This document shows positions 26,637 to 35,052 of a DNA stretch of 64,000 bases, one piece after another (positions within the stretch are counted from its first letter, which is position 1; the number at the start of each line of letters is the position of its first letter). The DNA is from Streptomyces sp. NRRL S-87. Its GTDB lineage: Bacteria; Actinomycetota; Actinomycetes; Streptomycetales; Streptomycetaceae. Below the pieces are notes generated by a model. That model was not told the origin of the DNA and did no database searches. It saw only the letters and a list, made by a program, of their open reading frames with translations. The stretch covers positions 1 to 64,000 of the forward strand of contig NZ_JOGB01000003.1 of the NCBI RefSeq assembly GCF_000719335.1, written 5' to 3'. The position numbers and the translations under genes were made by a program.

Positions 26637-27977
26637 TTACCGGCCAGTTTCGACGGCGGGAGCGGGATCCGGCCCGACGGGCGCGGCAGGAGGGGCCACG
26701 GAAGGAGCGGAGGAAACCCCGGAAGAAACCCGGGAAGAAACCCCGGAAGAAGCCGCGGAAGAAGCCTCGGAGGGACCCTCAGGAGCGGCCGGCCCAGCCG
26801 CAGCAGCCGGCACCGCGGCGGCCCCCGTGCCCCACCGCGACTCCGCCGCCAGCGCCGTCACCAGCACCGCGAGCAGCGCGGCCAGTTCCACGGCCCCGTT
26901 CACCCGCGGCCCGGCCGCGGCCGTCGCCAGCACCCCGGCCAGCGCCGCCGCCCGGAACCGCAGCGGCCCGATCCGGAGCACCCGGCGGAAGGCCAGGTCG
27001 CCCGCGAGGTACAGCCCCACCCCGCCCGCGAGGGCCAGCGCCGGGCCGGTGGCCAGCGACTCGCCCAAGTGCCCGATGGCCTTCTTCACACCGGCCGCGA
27101 AGATCGCGACCCCGATCAGCACCGGCAGGAAGAAGTAGTAGTAGGCCAGCATCGACAGCTTGAAGCGGGTCGGGCCGTCGACCGACGCCAGGTACTCCTC
27201 GGCCCGCCCCTCGTCCCGCACGAAGTACGTCCACCACAGCGCGGAGCCGATCGCAAGAGCCAGGAACGCGCCCCCGAACAGGCCCGCGGTCAGCGGCTGG
27301 CCCTCCACCCCGATGCCGATCGCGATCACCGACTCGCCGAACACGATGAGCAGCAGGAGCCCGTGGCGCTCCACGAGGTGCGCGGCGCTCATCCCGCCCA
27401 GCTGCCCGCTGACGGTGTCCTCCGCGACCTCGGGGGGCGTCGTGGCGAACCGCACGATCAGCTGCGTGCTGAACTGGAAGGCCAGCGCCAGCACCCACAG
27501 CCCCCACGCCGGGGCCCCGTCGAAGAAGCCGGCGGCCAGCACGCTCAGGGCGCACAGGAGGTTCGGGGTCGCGAACCAGATCACGCTGCGTCCGTGGACC
27601 TCGGCGTACATGAGGCCGTGGACGGCCGTGACGAGCAGGTAGCCGATCCCGAAGGGCACGCCGCCGGCGCCGAAGGCGGTCGGCACGGACAGGGCGCACA
27701 TCAGGAAGCCGCACATGGCGAGCATGAGCAGGAGCCGCCGGCGGGTGCGGTCGGGCGGCACCTGGTTGGTCAGGTGGGCGTAGCCGCCGTACATCCAGAA
27801 CAGGACGGTGAAGACCAGGACCACGCGCGCCAGGCTCGGGAGCGCGAAGTCGTGGGCGAAGAGGACCGTCAGCTGGGTGACGGTGAAGACGAAGACGAGG
27901 TCGAAGAAGAGCTCCAGGGTGGTGACCCGGCGCTCCTCCTCGGCGGTGGTTCTGTCGGTGCCCGAACTGCCCAACAC
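26637..27977 (-). CDS. Low temperature requirement A (LtrA) family membrane protein
   Basis: 446 residues using the GTG at 27977, which has GGGGGAG upstream; an ATG 48 bases further up would overlap the nitrilase gene end and has no such site. The signature ELFFDLVFVFTVTQLT at the start is diagnostic of the LtrA family. About ten membrane helices follow, with HLVERHGLLLLIVFGESVIAI as the second conserved block. The C-terminal ~70 residues are cytosolic low-complexity Ala/Pro/Ser, including repeats of SSGVSSRVSSGVSS. Function is unknown; the original Listeria gene was needed for growth in the cold. It lies 44 bases downstream of the nitrilase-family gene and is probably co-transcribed. Confidence 0.87.
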   Translation of the reverse strand: MLGSSGTDRTTAEEERRVTTLELFFDLVFVFTVTQLTVLFAHDFALPSLARVVLVFTVLFWMYGGYAHLTNQVPPDRTRRRLLLMLAMCGFLMCALSVPTAFGAGGVPFGIGYLLVTAVHGLMYAEVHGRSVIWFATPNLLCALSVLAAGFFDGAPAWGLWVLALAFQFSTQLIVRFATTPPEVAEDTVSGQLGGMSAAHLVERHGLLLLIVFGESVIAIGIGVEGQPLTAGLFGGAFLALAIGSALWWTYFVRDEGRAEEYLASVDGPTRFKLSMLAYYYFFLPVLIGVAIFAAGVKKAIGHLGESLATGPALALAGGVGLYLAGDLAFRRVLRIGPLRFRAAALAGVLATAAAGPRVNGAVELAALLAVLVTALAAESRWGTGAAAVPAAAAGPAAPEGPSEASSAASSGVSSRVSSGVSSAPSVAPPAAPVGPDPAPAVETGR

Positions 27978-28021
27978 GTGCTCTCCCCCTGAGCGGTGGC
28001 CGAAAGTCGAGCGCCAGGGAA

Positions 28022-28825
28022 TCATGCCCGGGGCCGTCCCGGCACCCCCAGTCCCAGCACTCGGTCCTTCAGGGCCGGGAACTGCTCGCGGGTGTCGGCG
28101 ACCTTCGCCGGGTCGAGGTCGACCACGAGGACCTCCTCGTCCGGGCCGGCCTCGGCGAGGACCTCGCCCCACGGGTCCACGACCATGCTGTGCCCGGCCA
28201 GTTCGACGCCGGCGTGCTCGCCCGCGCAGGCGAGCGCGAGGACGTACGCCTGGTTCTCGACGGCCCGGGCCTGCGCGAGCAGCCGCCAGTGCGCCCGGCG
28301 CCGGGCGGGCCAGCCGGCCGAGACGACCAGCGCGGTCGCCCCCGCGTCGACCAGTCCGCGGTACAGCTCCGGGAAGCGCAGGTCGTAGCAGGTGGTGACG
28401 CCGAGGGTGAGGTCCGGCACGGGGACGGTGACCAGCTCGGTGCCGGCGCCCATCATCACGGCCTCGCCCTCGTCGAAGCCGAAGCGGTGGATCTTCCGGT
28501 AGGTCGCGACGAGCTCGCCCGCGGGGTCCAGGACGAGGGTGGTGTTGTACATCCGGCCGTCCGGGGCCCGCTCGACGATCGAGCCGCCGTGCAGCCAGAC
28601 CCCGGCGTCCCGGGCGGCCTTGGACAGTTGCGCGCACGTGGGGCCGTCGACGGGCTCCGCCTCGGCCTCGAAGCGCTGGTAGTCGAAGGCGCCGACCGGC
28701 CACAGTTCGGGCAGCACGACCAGGTCGGACCCGCTCTGCTCGCGTACGAGGGCACCCGCGCGCGAACGCCGGGAATCGGCCGACTCGCCCTCGTTCACGG
28801 CCATTTGGATCAGTGAGGCGCGCAC
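28022..28825 (-). CDS. Carbon-nitrogen hydrolase (nitrilase superfamily)
   Basis: 267 residues from the GTG at 28825 (VRASLIQMAVN), the usual start for this fold. The Glu-Lys-Cys triad is complete: the glutamate in VVLPELWP (about residue 44), the lysine in TYRKIHRFG (about 109), and the cysteine in GVTTCYDLRFPELYR (about 144). It probably hydrolyses a small amide, such as omega-amidase or deaminated glutathione; the Nit1-like block CYDLRFPELYR favours this group. It is cytosolic. The LtrA gene follows on the same strand, and it is divergent from the mycothiol-dependent enzyme gene. Confidence 0.9.
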   Translation of the reverse strand: MRASLIQMAVNEGESADSRRSRAGALVREQSGSDLVVLPELWPVGAFDYQRFEAEAEPVDGPTCAQLSKAARDAGVWLHGGSIVERAPDGRMYNTTLVLDPAGELVATYRKIHRFGFDEGEAVMMGAGTELVTVPVPDLTLGVTTCYDLRFPELYRGLVDAGATALVVSAGWPARRRAHWRLLAQARAVENQAYVLALACAGEHAGVELAGHSMVVDPWGEVLAEAGPDEEVLVVDLDPAKVADTREQFPALKDRVLGLGVPGRPRA

Positions 28826-28998
28826 ACTACCACCGTTCCGCCAGGGGCCTGGCTCACATGTCGTCAACTCGGGCCTACGATCGTCACACGAAAGCACTGC
28901 CGGGGCGCTCCCCGGCAGCGTAACTTTGGCAGAAAGCCTCCCACTGCCTCCCACTCCGTTCCGTCCAGACCGCGCCACTGAACAGCACGAGGGGTCCC

Positions 28999-29823
28999 GT
29001 GACCGTCCATCCCAGCCTGCAGCCCTCCATCGACGCGTGGACCCACACCATCGAGGCGATATCCGAGCTCGTGCAGCCGCTGGCGGAGAGCGAGTGGAAC
29101 CGGGCGACCCCGTGCCCGGGCTGGTCGGTCCGGGACGTGGTCTCGCACGTCATAGGCCTGGAGTGCGAGGCGCTCGGTGATCCGCGCCCGATCCACACGC
29201 TGCCGCGCGACCTGCGCCACGTCGTGGACGAACCGAGCCGGTACATGGAGGTGCAGGTGGACGTGCGCCGCCACCACACCTCGCCCGAGATGCTCGCCGA
29301 GCTGGAGTACACGGTCATCCGCCGGCAGCGGCAGCTGCGCAACGAGAAGCGGGATCCGGCCACGCTCGTGCGCGGCCCGTTCGGCGAGCAGGTGACCCTG
29401 GAGCTGTTCATGCGGCTGCGCGCCTTCGACGTGTGGGTGCACGAGCAGGACCTGCGCACCGCGCTGGGCGTGCCGGGCAACCTCGACGCCCCCGGCGCCC
29501 ACATCGCGCGCGACCTCCTGCTGCACGGGCTGCCGAAGGTGGTCGCGAAGAAGGCGGGCGCGCCGGCGCACACGGCCGTCGTCCTGGACGTGCACGGCCC
29601 GCTGGAGTTCCTGCGGACGGTACGGGTCGACGCCGAGGGCCGGGGCACGATCGACGGCTCGGTGTCGCTGGGCCCGGCCGTGACGCTGGCCATGGACTGG
29701 GAGACGTACGTGCGGCTGGCCGCCGGGCGGGTCCGGCCGCAAGCCGTGGCGGACCGCGTCAAGATCGACGGGGACCAGGAGCTGGCCGACGCGATCCTGC
29801 GGGAGTTCGCGGTCACGCCCTGA
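28999..29823 (+). CDS. Maleylpyruvate isomerase family (mycothiol-dependent, DinB-like) protein
   Basis: 274 residues, GTG start with GAGGGG upstream. The N-terminal DinB-like four-helix domain has the family start (SIDAWTHTIEAISELVQPL; ATPCPGWSVRDVVSHVIG) with metal ligands expected at the histidine in VSHVIG, plus an E and the H in FDVWVHEQDLR. The C-terminal MDMPI_C domain (about 175-270) is of sterol-carrier-like fold. Family members use mycothiol as cofactor in isomerase or transferase reactions; no aromatic catabolic genes are nearby, so the substrate is unknown. It converges with the MFS gene with an 11-base overlap of coding ends. Confidence 0.88.
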   Translation: MTVHPSLQPSIDAWTHTIEAISELVQPLAESEWNRATPCPGWSVRDVVSHVIGLECEALGDPRPIHTLPRDLRHVVDEPSRYMEVQVDVRRHHTSPEMLAELEYTVIRRQRQLRNEKRDPATLVRGPFGEQVTLELFMRLRAFDVWVHEQDLRTALGVPGNLDAPGAHIARDLLLHGLPKVVAKKAGAPAHTAVVLDVHGPLEFLRTVRVDAEGRGTIDGSVSLGPAVTLAMDWETYVRLAAGRVRPQAVADRVKIDGDQELADAILREFAVTP

Positions 29824-31156
29824 CCGCGGCCGCGGGGCCCTGCGCCGGCTCGCGCTCGCTCCCGCTCCCGCGCTCCCGCTCCCGTTCCCGCTCGCGCCGC
29901 AGGGCCCGGCCGCGCAGCCGGAGGATCTGCGCCACGCCCACGGCCTCCAGCACGAACACCGAGCAGAACGCGATCCGGTAGTCGTCGCCGGTCGCGTCCA
30001 GCAGCACGCCCACCGCCAGCAGCGTGGTCATCGACGCGATGAAACCGCCCATGTTGGTGATGCCGGAGGCGGTGCCCTGACGCTCCGGCGGGTTCGCGGG
30101 CCGCGCGAAGTCGAAGCCGATCATCGAGGCGGGTCCGCACGCGCCCAGCACCGTGCACAGCGTCACCAGCAGCCACATCGGCGCCCGGTCGCCCGGGTAC
30201 GCGATCGTGGCGCCCCACAGCAGGGCGGTGACCGCGACCGTGCCGAGCGCCAGCGGCACGCGGGCGCTCTGGCGCCGCCCGACCAGCTGCCCGTACACCA
30301 GGCCCAGCACCATGTTGGCGGCCACGACCAGGGTCAGCAGGCCGCCGGCGGTGGTCCGGTCGAGGCCCTGTGCCTCGATCAGGAACGGCATGCCCCACAG
30401 GAGCAGGAAGACCATGGCGGGGAACTGCGTGGTGAAGTGCACCCACAGCCCCAGCCGGGTGCCCGGCTCCCGCCACGAGGCGGCGATCTGGTTCCGCACG
30501 AAGCCCGGGCCGCCCGGCCGCTGCCGCGCCGCCGTCGGCCCGTGGCCCTCGGGCTGGTCCCGCAGGAACAGCACCAGCGGCACCAGCACCAGCAGCCCGG
30601 CCGCGGCGCTGCCCGCGAAGGCCGGCACCCAGCCGACCCCGTGCAGGACGGGCGCGAGGACGAGGGTGGAGACGAGGTTGCCGGCCATGCCGACGAGACC
30701 GGCCAGCTGGGCCATGAGGGGGCCGCGCCGGGCCGGGAACCACCGGGTGCCCAGGCGCAGCACGCTGATGAAGGTCATCGCGTCGCCGCAGCCGAGCAGG
30801 GCGCGGGCGGCCAGCGCCATGCCGTACGAGGGCGCCAGCGCGAAGCTGAGCTGGCCCGCGGTGAAGAGGGTGGCGCCGATCGTGAGCACCCGCTTCGTGC
30901 CGAGGCGGTCCACCATCAGGCCGACGGGTATCTGCATGCCGGCGTAGACCATCAGCTGGAGGAGCGAGAACGTCGAAAGGGCGGAGGCGCTGACGTGGAA
31001 CCGGTCGGCGGCGTCGAGGCCGGCGACCCCGAGGCTGGTGCGGAAGATGACCGCGACGAAGTAGACGGCGACGCCGATCGACCAGACGGCCACGGCCGCC
31101 GCCCCGCCGGGGGGTTGGAGGGGTGTGGGCGCGGGCGCGGCCTGCTCGGTGCTCAC
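29813..31156 (-). CDS. Major facilitator superfamily transporter
   Basis: 447 residues, about 12 membrane spans. The GTG start overlaps the stop of the upstream GntR gene by four bases (GTGA), so translation is coupled. It has the MFS motif A region (GLMVDRLGTKRVLTIGATLF) between helices 2 and 3, and a second-half counterpart (GQLVGRRQSARVPLALG). The C-terminal tail is a highly charged Arg/Glu run (RRERERERERGSGSERE) encoded by CTCCCG/CTCGCG hexamers and overlaps the convergent neighbour's 3' end. Similarity is to sugar-acid or nitrate/organic-acid-type MFS proteins in general form; the substrate is not identified. It is likely controlled by the co-transcribed GntR repressor. Confidence 0.9.
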   Translation of the reverse strand: MSTEQAAPAPTPLQPPGGAAAVAVWSIGVAVYFVAVIFRTSLGVAGLDAADRFHVSASALSTFSLLQLMVYAGMQIPVGLMVDRLGTKRVLTIGATLFTAGQLSFALAPSYGMALAARALLGCGDAMTFISVLRLGTRWFPARRGPLMAQLAGLVGMAGNLVSTLVLAPVLHGVGWVPAFAGSAAAGLLVLVPLVLFLRDQPEGHGPTAARQRPGGPGFVRNQIAASWREPGTRLGLWVHFTTQFPAMVFLLLWGMPFLIEAQGLDRTTAGGLLTLVVAANMVLGLVYGQLVGRRQSARVPLALGTVAVTALLWGATIAYPGDRAPMWLLVTLCTVLGACGPASMIGFDFARPANPPERQGTASGITNMGGFIASMTTLLAVGVLLDATGDDYRIAFCSVFVLEAVGVAQILRLRGRALRRERERERERGSGSEREPAQGPAAAVRA

Positions 31157-31821
31157 CGGACCTCGCTCGCGCCGCGGACCAGCAGCTCCACCCGCCCGAT
31201 GTGGGCGCGTACCGCCGCGGCGGCCGCGGGTGCGTCCCCGGCCCGCAGGGCCGCCAGGATCCCGGCGTGCTCGGCCAGGCTCTGCGCGAGCCGGTCCGGG
31301 TGGCCGTGCATGAGCGCGACGCCCATGCGCAGCTGGCGGTCGCGCAGCTGGTCGTAGAGGCGGCCGAGGATCTGGTTGCCGGCGCTGCGCACGATCTCGG
31401 CGTGGAAGCAGCGGTCCTCGACGGCGAAGGCCGCCAGGTCCCCGGCCGCGGCGTGCCGCCGCTGGGCCTCGAGCAGCTCCTCCAGCCGGTCGAGCAGCGC
31501 GGGCGGGGCCGGCACCGCCCGCCGCACGGTGAACTCCTCGACCAGCAGCCGGGTCTCCACCACGTCCGCGATCTCCTGCGCGGAGACGGGCAGGACCAGG
31601 GCGCCCTTCTTCGGGTAGAGCCGGAGCAGCCCCTCCGTCTCCAGGCGGAGCAGCGCCTCGCGCACGGGGGTCCGGGACACGCCCACGGCCTCGGCCAGTT
31701 CGCCCTCGGTGAGGAGCGTCCCTCCCTCGTACAGGCGGTCCAGTACCCCCTGCTTGACGTGCTGGTACACGCGGTCGGCGGCGGGCGGCTGCTTGGTCGG
31801 GGCGTTCGTCGGCGCTGGCAT
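31153..31821 (-). CDS. GntR family (FadR subfamily) transcriptional regulator
   Basis: 222 residues. The N-terminal winged helix has the GntR signature (LTEGELAEAVGVSRTPVREALLRLETEGLL, about residues 36-65). The C-terminal all-helical FCD ligand domain (about 85-215) carries metal-ligand-type residues: an aspartate/histidine pair in VEDRCFHAEIV, and the histidine in LAEHAGILAAL. It normally represses its own operon and the effector is usually an organic acid. It is coupled to the MFS gene by a GTGA overlap, so the transporter's substrate is probably related to the effector. AT-rich sequence just before its start (TTGTATCTATGC on the minus strand) may hold promoter and operator. Confidence 0.92.
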   Translation of the reverse strand: MPAPTNAPTKQPPAADRVYQHVKQGVLDRLYEGGTLLTEGELAEAVGVSRTPVREALLRLETEGLLRLYPKKGALVLPVSAQEIADVVETRLLVEEFTVRRAVPAPPALLDRLEELLEAQRRHAAAGDLAAFAVEDRCFHAEIVRSAGNQILGRLYDQLRDRQLRMGVALMHGHPDRLAQSLAEHAGILAALRAGDAPAAAAAVRAHIGRVELLVRGASEVR

Positions 31822-31964
31822 GTGCACAGCATAGATACAACAGGGATGCGTCGGGATCCCCGTTCCACGATCCGGACGGGAGCCCCCGCTGCATCGAAGG
31901 ATGTAGCCGGTTTCTCCTCCGCCCGTACGAGGAAAGGCCCTTCGCCCGCCGGGACGCTGGAGGC

Positions 31965-33194
31965 ATGTCCACATCCCAGACGTCCGGCCGGTCCGAGACC
32001 CCCGCCCAGGCCGGCCCCGCCGCCCCGGCCGCGCCCGGCGGCGACCGCATCCCGCTCCTCGACGTCCTGCGCGGGGCCGCCGTCCTCGGCACCCTCATGA
32101 CCAACGTCTGGATCTTCACCGCCCCCGGCTCGGAGTGGTCGGTGCTGCAGGGCGTGCAGACGCCCGACCCGCTCGCCGACCCCTCCCCCGCCGTGATCGC
32201 CGAGACCGTGTTCCGGTTCCTCGCGGACGGCAAGTTCCTGTCCCTCCTCACCGTCCTCTTCGGCGTCGGCCTGGCCATCCAGTACGACTCCGCCGCCCGC
32301 CGCGGCCGGCGCTGGCCCGCCGGCTACCGCCCGCGCGCCCTGTTCCTGCTCGCCGAGGGCACCGTGCACTTCGTCCTCGTCTTCGCGTGGGACGTGCTCA
32401 TGGGGTACGCCGTCACCGCCCTGCTGGTCGCCCGGCTGCTGACCCGCTCCGCCCGCGCCCGGACCCGGGTCATGTGGCTCGCGGGCGGCCTGCACCTGGC
32501 CCTGATGGCGCTGATCACCGTCGCCATGGCGAGCGCGCCGGGCGACGGCGACGGCGACGGGGACGCGGTCAGCGCCCGGGCCGTGGACCTGTACGCCCAC
32601 GGCGGCTTCCTCGAGCAGGTCTCCTTCCGCCTCCACAACGCCCTCGCCCTGCGCATGGAGCCGGTCTTCTCCTTCGGCCTGCTGGTCCTGCTCTTCCTGC
32701 TCGGCGTCCGCCTCCACCGCGCCGGCGCCTTCGCCCCCGACGCCCGCGGCCGCCGCCTGCGCACCCGGCTGCTCACCTGGGGCCTGGGCCTCGGCCTGCC
32801 GCTGAACGCCCTGTGCACCCTCGGCGGCTCCGACTTCTACTTCCTGGGCCGGTACGTCACGGCCCCGCTCGTCGCCCTCGGGTACCTCGGCCTCGTCGGC
32901 GTCGTCCTCGACCGCGGGTGGCTGCCGCGGCCGCTGCGGTCCGGGCTGGCCGCGGTGGGGCGGACGGCGCTGTCGGCGTACGTCCTGCAGAACCTGCTCT
33001 GCGTGCTGGCCTGCTACGGCATCGGGCTGGGCCTGGCCGAGCGGTTCGCGGGCCGCGGCCCGTGGTGGGTGATGGGGTTGTGGGCCGCGGTCTGCACGGT
33101 GCTCGTCGGCGGCGCGACGCTGTGGCTGCGGCGCTTCCCGTACGGTCCGCTGGAATCCGTACAGAAGAGGCTTATCCGCCCCAAATCGTCCTAG
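31965..33194 (+). CDS. DUF418 domain membrane protein
   Basis: 409 residues, ATG at 31965; GGAGG lies only one base before the ATG, so the real start may differ slightly. About eight to ten membrane helices. It has family landmarks: DVLRGAAVLGTLMTN at the start (about residues 34-48), FRFLADGKFLSLLTVLFGVG, and a C-terminal DUF418 domain (ALRMEPVFSFGLLVLLFLLG ... AVGRTALSAYVLQNLLC). DUF418 proteins belong to the acyltransferase-3-like membrane group and are linked to transport or cell-envelope modification, but no activity is established. It is divergent from the GntR gene and followed by a hairpin and then a carboxypeptidase gene. Confidence 0.87.
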   Translation: MSTSQTSGRSETPAQAGPAAPAAPGGDRIPLLDVLRGAAVLGTLMTNVWIFTAPGSEWSVLQGVQTPDPLADPSPAVIAETVFRFLADGKFLSLLTVLFGVGLAIQYDSAARRGRRWPAGYRPRALFLLAEGTVHFVLVFAWDVLMGYAVTALLVARLLTRSARARTRVMWLAGGLHLALMALITVAMASAPGDGDGDGDAVSARAVDLYAHGGFLEQVSFRLHNALALRMEPVFSFGLLVLLFLLGVRLHRAGAFAPDARGRRLRTRLLTWGLGLGLPLNALCTLGGSDFYFLGRYVTAPLVALGYLGLVGVVLDRGWLPRPLRSGLAAVGRTALSAYVLQNLLCVLACYGIGLGLAERFAGRGPWWVMGLWAAVCTVLVGGATLWLRRFPYGPLESVQKRLIRPKSS

Positions 33195-33277
33195 GTTTAC
33201 CGGAGTCAGGTTGCAGGTTGGTCAAGAAACCGGGAACCTCCGCATCCATATGATCGTCTTGCATGTCTTGGCCTTGT

Positions 33278-33300
33278 AGGGCCCCCACCGCGTGGGCCCT
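33278..33300 (+). terminator. Hairpin after the DUF418 gene
   Basis: AGGGCCC...CAC and GTGGGCCCT arms with a one-base bulge and 3-base loop, 84 bases after the stop and 66 before the next gene. Confidence 0.5.
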
Positions 33301-33365
33301 CAACAGCACCAAGCACGTGCACGATCCACACATTCCTGAAGATTCGCGAACTCGGGGACACACTC

Positions 33366-34334
33366 TTGATATCCAGCATCTCCCGCGTGCGCCGCCTCGC
33401 CGCCGCCACGGCCGCCGCCGGCGCGCTGCTCGCGGCCCCGCTCGCCACGTCCGCCCAGGCCGCCACCGCGCCGGCGACGTCGGCCAAGGGCGCGTTCATG
33501 ATGAACACCACCACCGGCGCGACGCTGTACGGCAAGTACGCCGACACCCGCCGGCCGCTCGCCAGCACCGCCAAGATCATGACGGCGCGCGTCGTCCTCA
33601 CGACTCCGGGCCTGGACCTGGACAAGCGCATCACGTACAAGCAGGCGTACACGGACTACGCGAACAGCGTCGGCGGCAGCCAGGCCTACCTGATCCCCGG
33701 CGACCGCTTCACCGTCCGCGGCCTCCTGAACGCGCTGCTCACGCCGTCCGGCTGCGACGCCGCGGCCGCCCTCGCCGACAACTTCGGCAAGGGCTCGACC
33801 CAGGCGGCCCGCTTCGCCGACTTCATCAGGCAGATGAACGCCAAGGCGGCCACGTACGGTCTGAAGAACACCCACTTCGACTCGTTCGACGGCAACTCGC
33901 CGATCAGGACGGGCACGACGGGCACGTACTCCACGCCCCGCGAGATGGCCAAGCTCGCCCAGTACGGCATCAAGAGCGCGACCTTCCGCGACATCGTGAA
34001 CGGCGCGGGCACGGCCACCGCCATCGCCCCCAACGGCCGCTACCGCTACTACAGCTGGAAGAACTCCAACCTCCTCGTGCGCGCCACGAGCGACGGCGGC
34101 TACGGCTACCCGGGCGCCATCGGCATCAAGACCGGCACGAACACGCCGGCCGGCCACTGCCTGGTCTTCGAGGTCACGCGCAACGGGAAGACCGTGATCG
34201 GCGTCCTGCTGGGCGACACGAGCACGTCCCGCTACCCGGACGCGATCAACCTCCTCAACTGGACGTACGGCTCCGGCGCCGCGGCCGCCACGCAGCGCGC
34301 CAACACGGACCCGATCCCGGACGTCCTCGACTGA
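33366..34334 (+). CDS. D-alanyl-D-alanine carboxypeptidase (S11, PBP5-like)
   Basis: 322 residues with a TTG start (GGGGA upstream). A signal peptide (residues 1 to about 32, ending SAQAA) directs export. The penicillin-binding motifs are complete: SxxK in ASTAKIM (about residue 68), SxN-type SGC in TPSGCDAA (about 122), and KTG in IKTGTNTPAGHC (about 257). It trims the terminal D-Ala from peptidoglycan stem peptides outside the membrane. There is no C-terminal membrane anchor helix and no PBP5-type C-terminal domain, so it may be freely secreted or cell-wall associated. Two strong hairpins follow, so it is monocistronic. Confidence 0.93.
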   Translation: MISSISRVRRLAAATAAAGALLAAPLATSAQAATAPATSAKGAFMMNTTTGATLYGKYADTRRPLASTAKIMTARVVLTTPGLDLDKRITYKQAYTDYANSVGGSQAYLIPGDRFTVRGLLNALLTPSGCDAAAALADNFGKGSTQAARFADFIRQMNAKAATYGLKNTHFDSFDGNSPIRTGTTGTYSTPREMAKLAQYGIKSATFRDIVNGAGTATAIAPNGRYRYYSWKNSNLLVRATSDGGYGYPGAIGIKTGTNTPAGHCLVFEVTRNGKTVIGVLLGDTSTSRYPDAINLLNWTYGSGAAAATQRANTDPIPDVLD

Positions 34335-34338
34335 CCCT

Positions 34339-34373
34339 GACGTCCGGGGGCGTCACCGACGCTCCCGGACGTC
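34339..34373 (+). terminator. First hairpin after the carboxypeptidase gene
   Basis: 15-base stem (GACGTCCGGG...) with a single mismatch and a 5-base loop, starting 5 bases after the stop. It is directly followed by a second terminator. Confidence 0.6.
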
Positions 34374-34379
34374 GCCCGA

Positions 34380-34421
34380 CCGGTGCCGGCTCCCCTCGGG
34401 GTGCCGGCACCGGCGTTTTTT
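34380..34421 (+). terminator. Rho-independent terminator with T-run
   Basis: 11-base perfect stem (CCGGTGCCGGC / GCCGGCACCGG) with a 12-base loop, followed by CG and six T residues (34416-34421). It is the classical form, uncommon in this GC-rich genome. Confidence 0.85.
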
Positions 34422-34461
34422 GCGGGAGCGGGCCGGGACGCCGTCGTCGTACGGTGAGGCC

Positions 34462-34893
34462 ATGAAGATCATCGACCTGGAGCCGGGCGACCCCCGCCTC
34501 ATCGACGACCTGCTGCCCGTGCTGGTCGAACTGCGCCCCCACCTCACCGAGCGGCTCCTCCGCGACATCTACGCCGAGGGCCACCCGCAGGGCCTGCGCT
34601 TCACCGCCGCGTACGACGCCGACGGGCGGTGCGTGGGCGCGGCCGGCTGGCGGATCATCGCCAACACCTGCGACGTCCGCCGCCTGTACGTCGACGACCT
34701 CGTCACGGCGTCGACGGCCCGCTCCGGCGGCGTCGGCCACGCGGTGCTGGAGCACCTGGAGACGAAGGCCCGGGACGCCGGCTGCACGCTGCTGGACCTC
34801 GACTCCGGCACCCAGCGCACCGACGCCCACCGCTTCTACTTCCGCGAGCGCCTGGTGGTCAACGCCTTCCACTTCGGCAAGGAACTGAACTGA
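34462..34893 (+). CDS. GNAT family N-acetyltransferase
   Basis: 143 residues, ATG with GTGAGG upstream. Compact GNAT fold: the central beta strand RFTAAYDADGRCVGAAGWRI, CDVRRLYVDDLVT, and an acetyl-CoA-loop region with the variant motif RSGGVGHAVLEHL (R/Q-x-x-G-x-G/A), then the C-terminal TDAHRFYFRERLV. It is a small cytosolic enzyme; the acceptor cannot be predicted. The last 35 bases overlap the 3' end of the convergent DUF397 gene. It is separated from the carboxypeptidase by two terminators, so it has its own promoter. Confidence 0.85.
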   Translation: MKIIDLEPGDPRLIDDLLPVLVELRPHLTERLLRDIYAEGHPQGLRFTAAYDADGRCVGAAGWRIIANTCDVRRLYVDDLVTASTARSGGVGHAVLEHLETKARDAGCTLLDLDSGTQRTDAHRFYFRERLVVNAFHFGKELN

Positions 34894-35050
34894 CGAACGC
34901 CGCCCAGGCCGACGGGCCGACCCGCACCACGGGTCCGCCCGTCGCCTTGCTGTCCCGGAGCGCCACGACGCCGGGTATGTTCCGGGCGACTTCGACGCAT
35001 TCCCCGCCGGACGAGCTGTAGCTGGACTTCACGAAGACGAACTGGCTCAC
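34859..35050 (-). CDS. DUF397 small protein (WhiJ-associated)
   Basis: 63 residues, GTG at 35050 with AAGGGG eight bases upstream, starting 2 bases after the stop of the XRE regulator gene. It has the DUF397 signature: FVKSSYSSSGGECVEVAR, VALRDSKATGGPVV and the C-terminal AWAAFVSSV. DUF397 proteins are Streptomyces-type partners of WhiJ-like XRE regulators and in known cases act together with them to control differentiation. Its 3' end overlaps the convergent GNAT gene by 35 bases, which is unusual. Confidence 0.92.
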   Translation of the reverse strand: MSQFVFVKSSYSSSGGECVEVARNIPGVVALRDSKATGGPVVRVGPSAWAAFVSSVPCRSGRR

Positions 35051-35052
35051 GG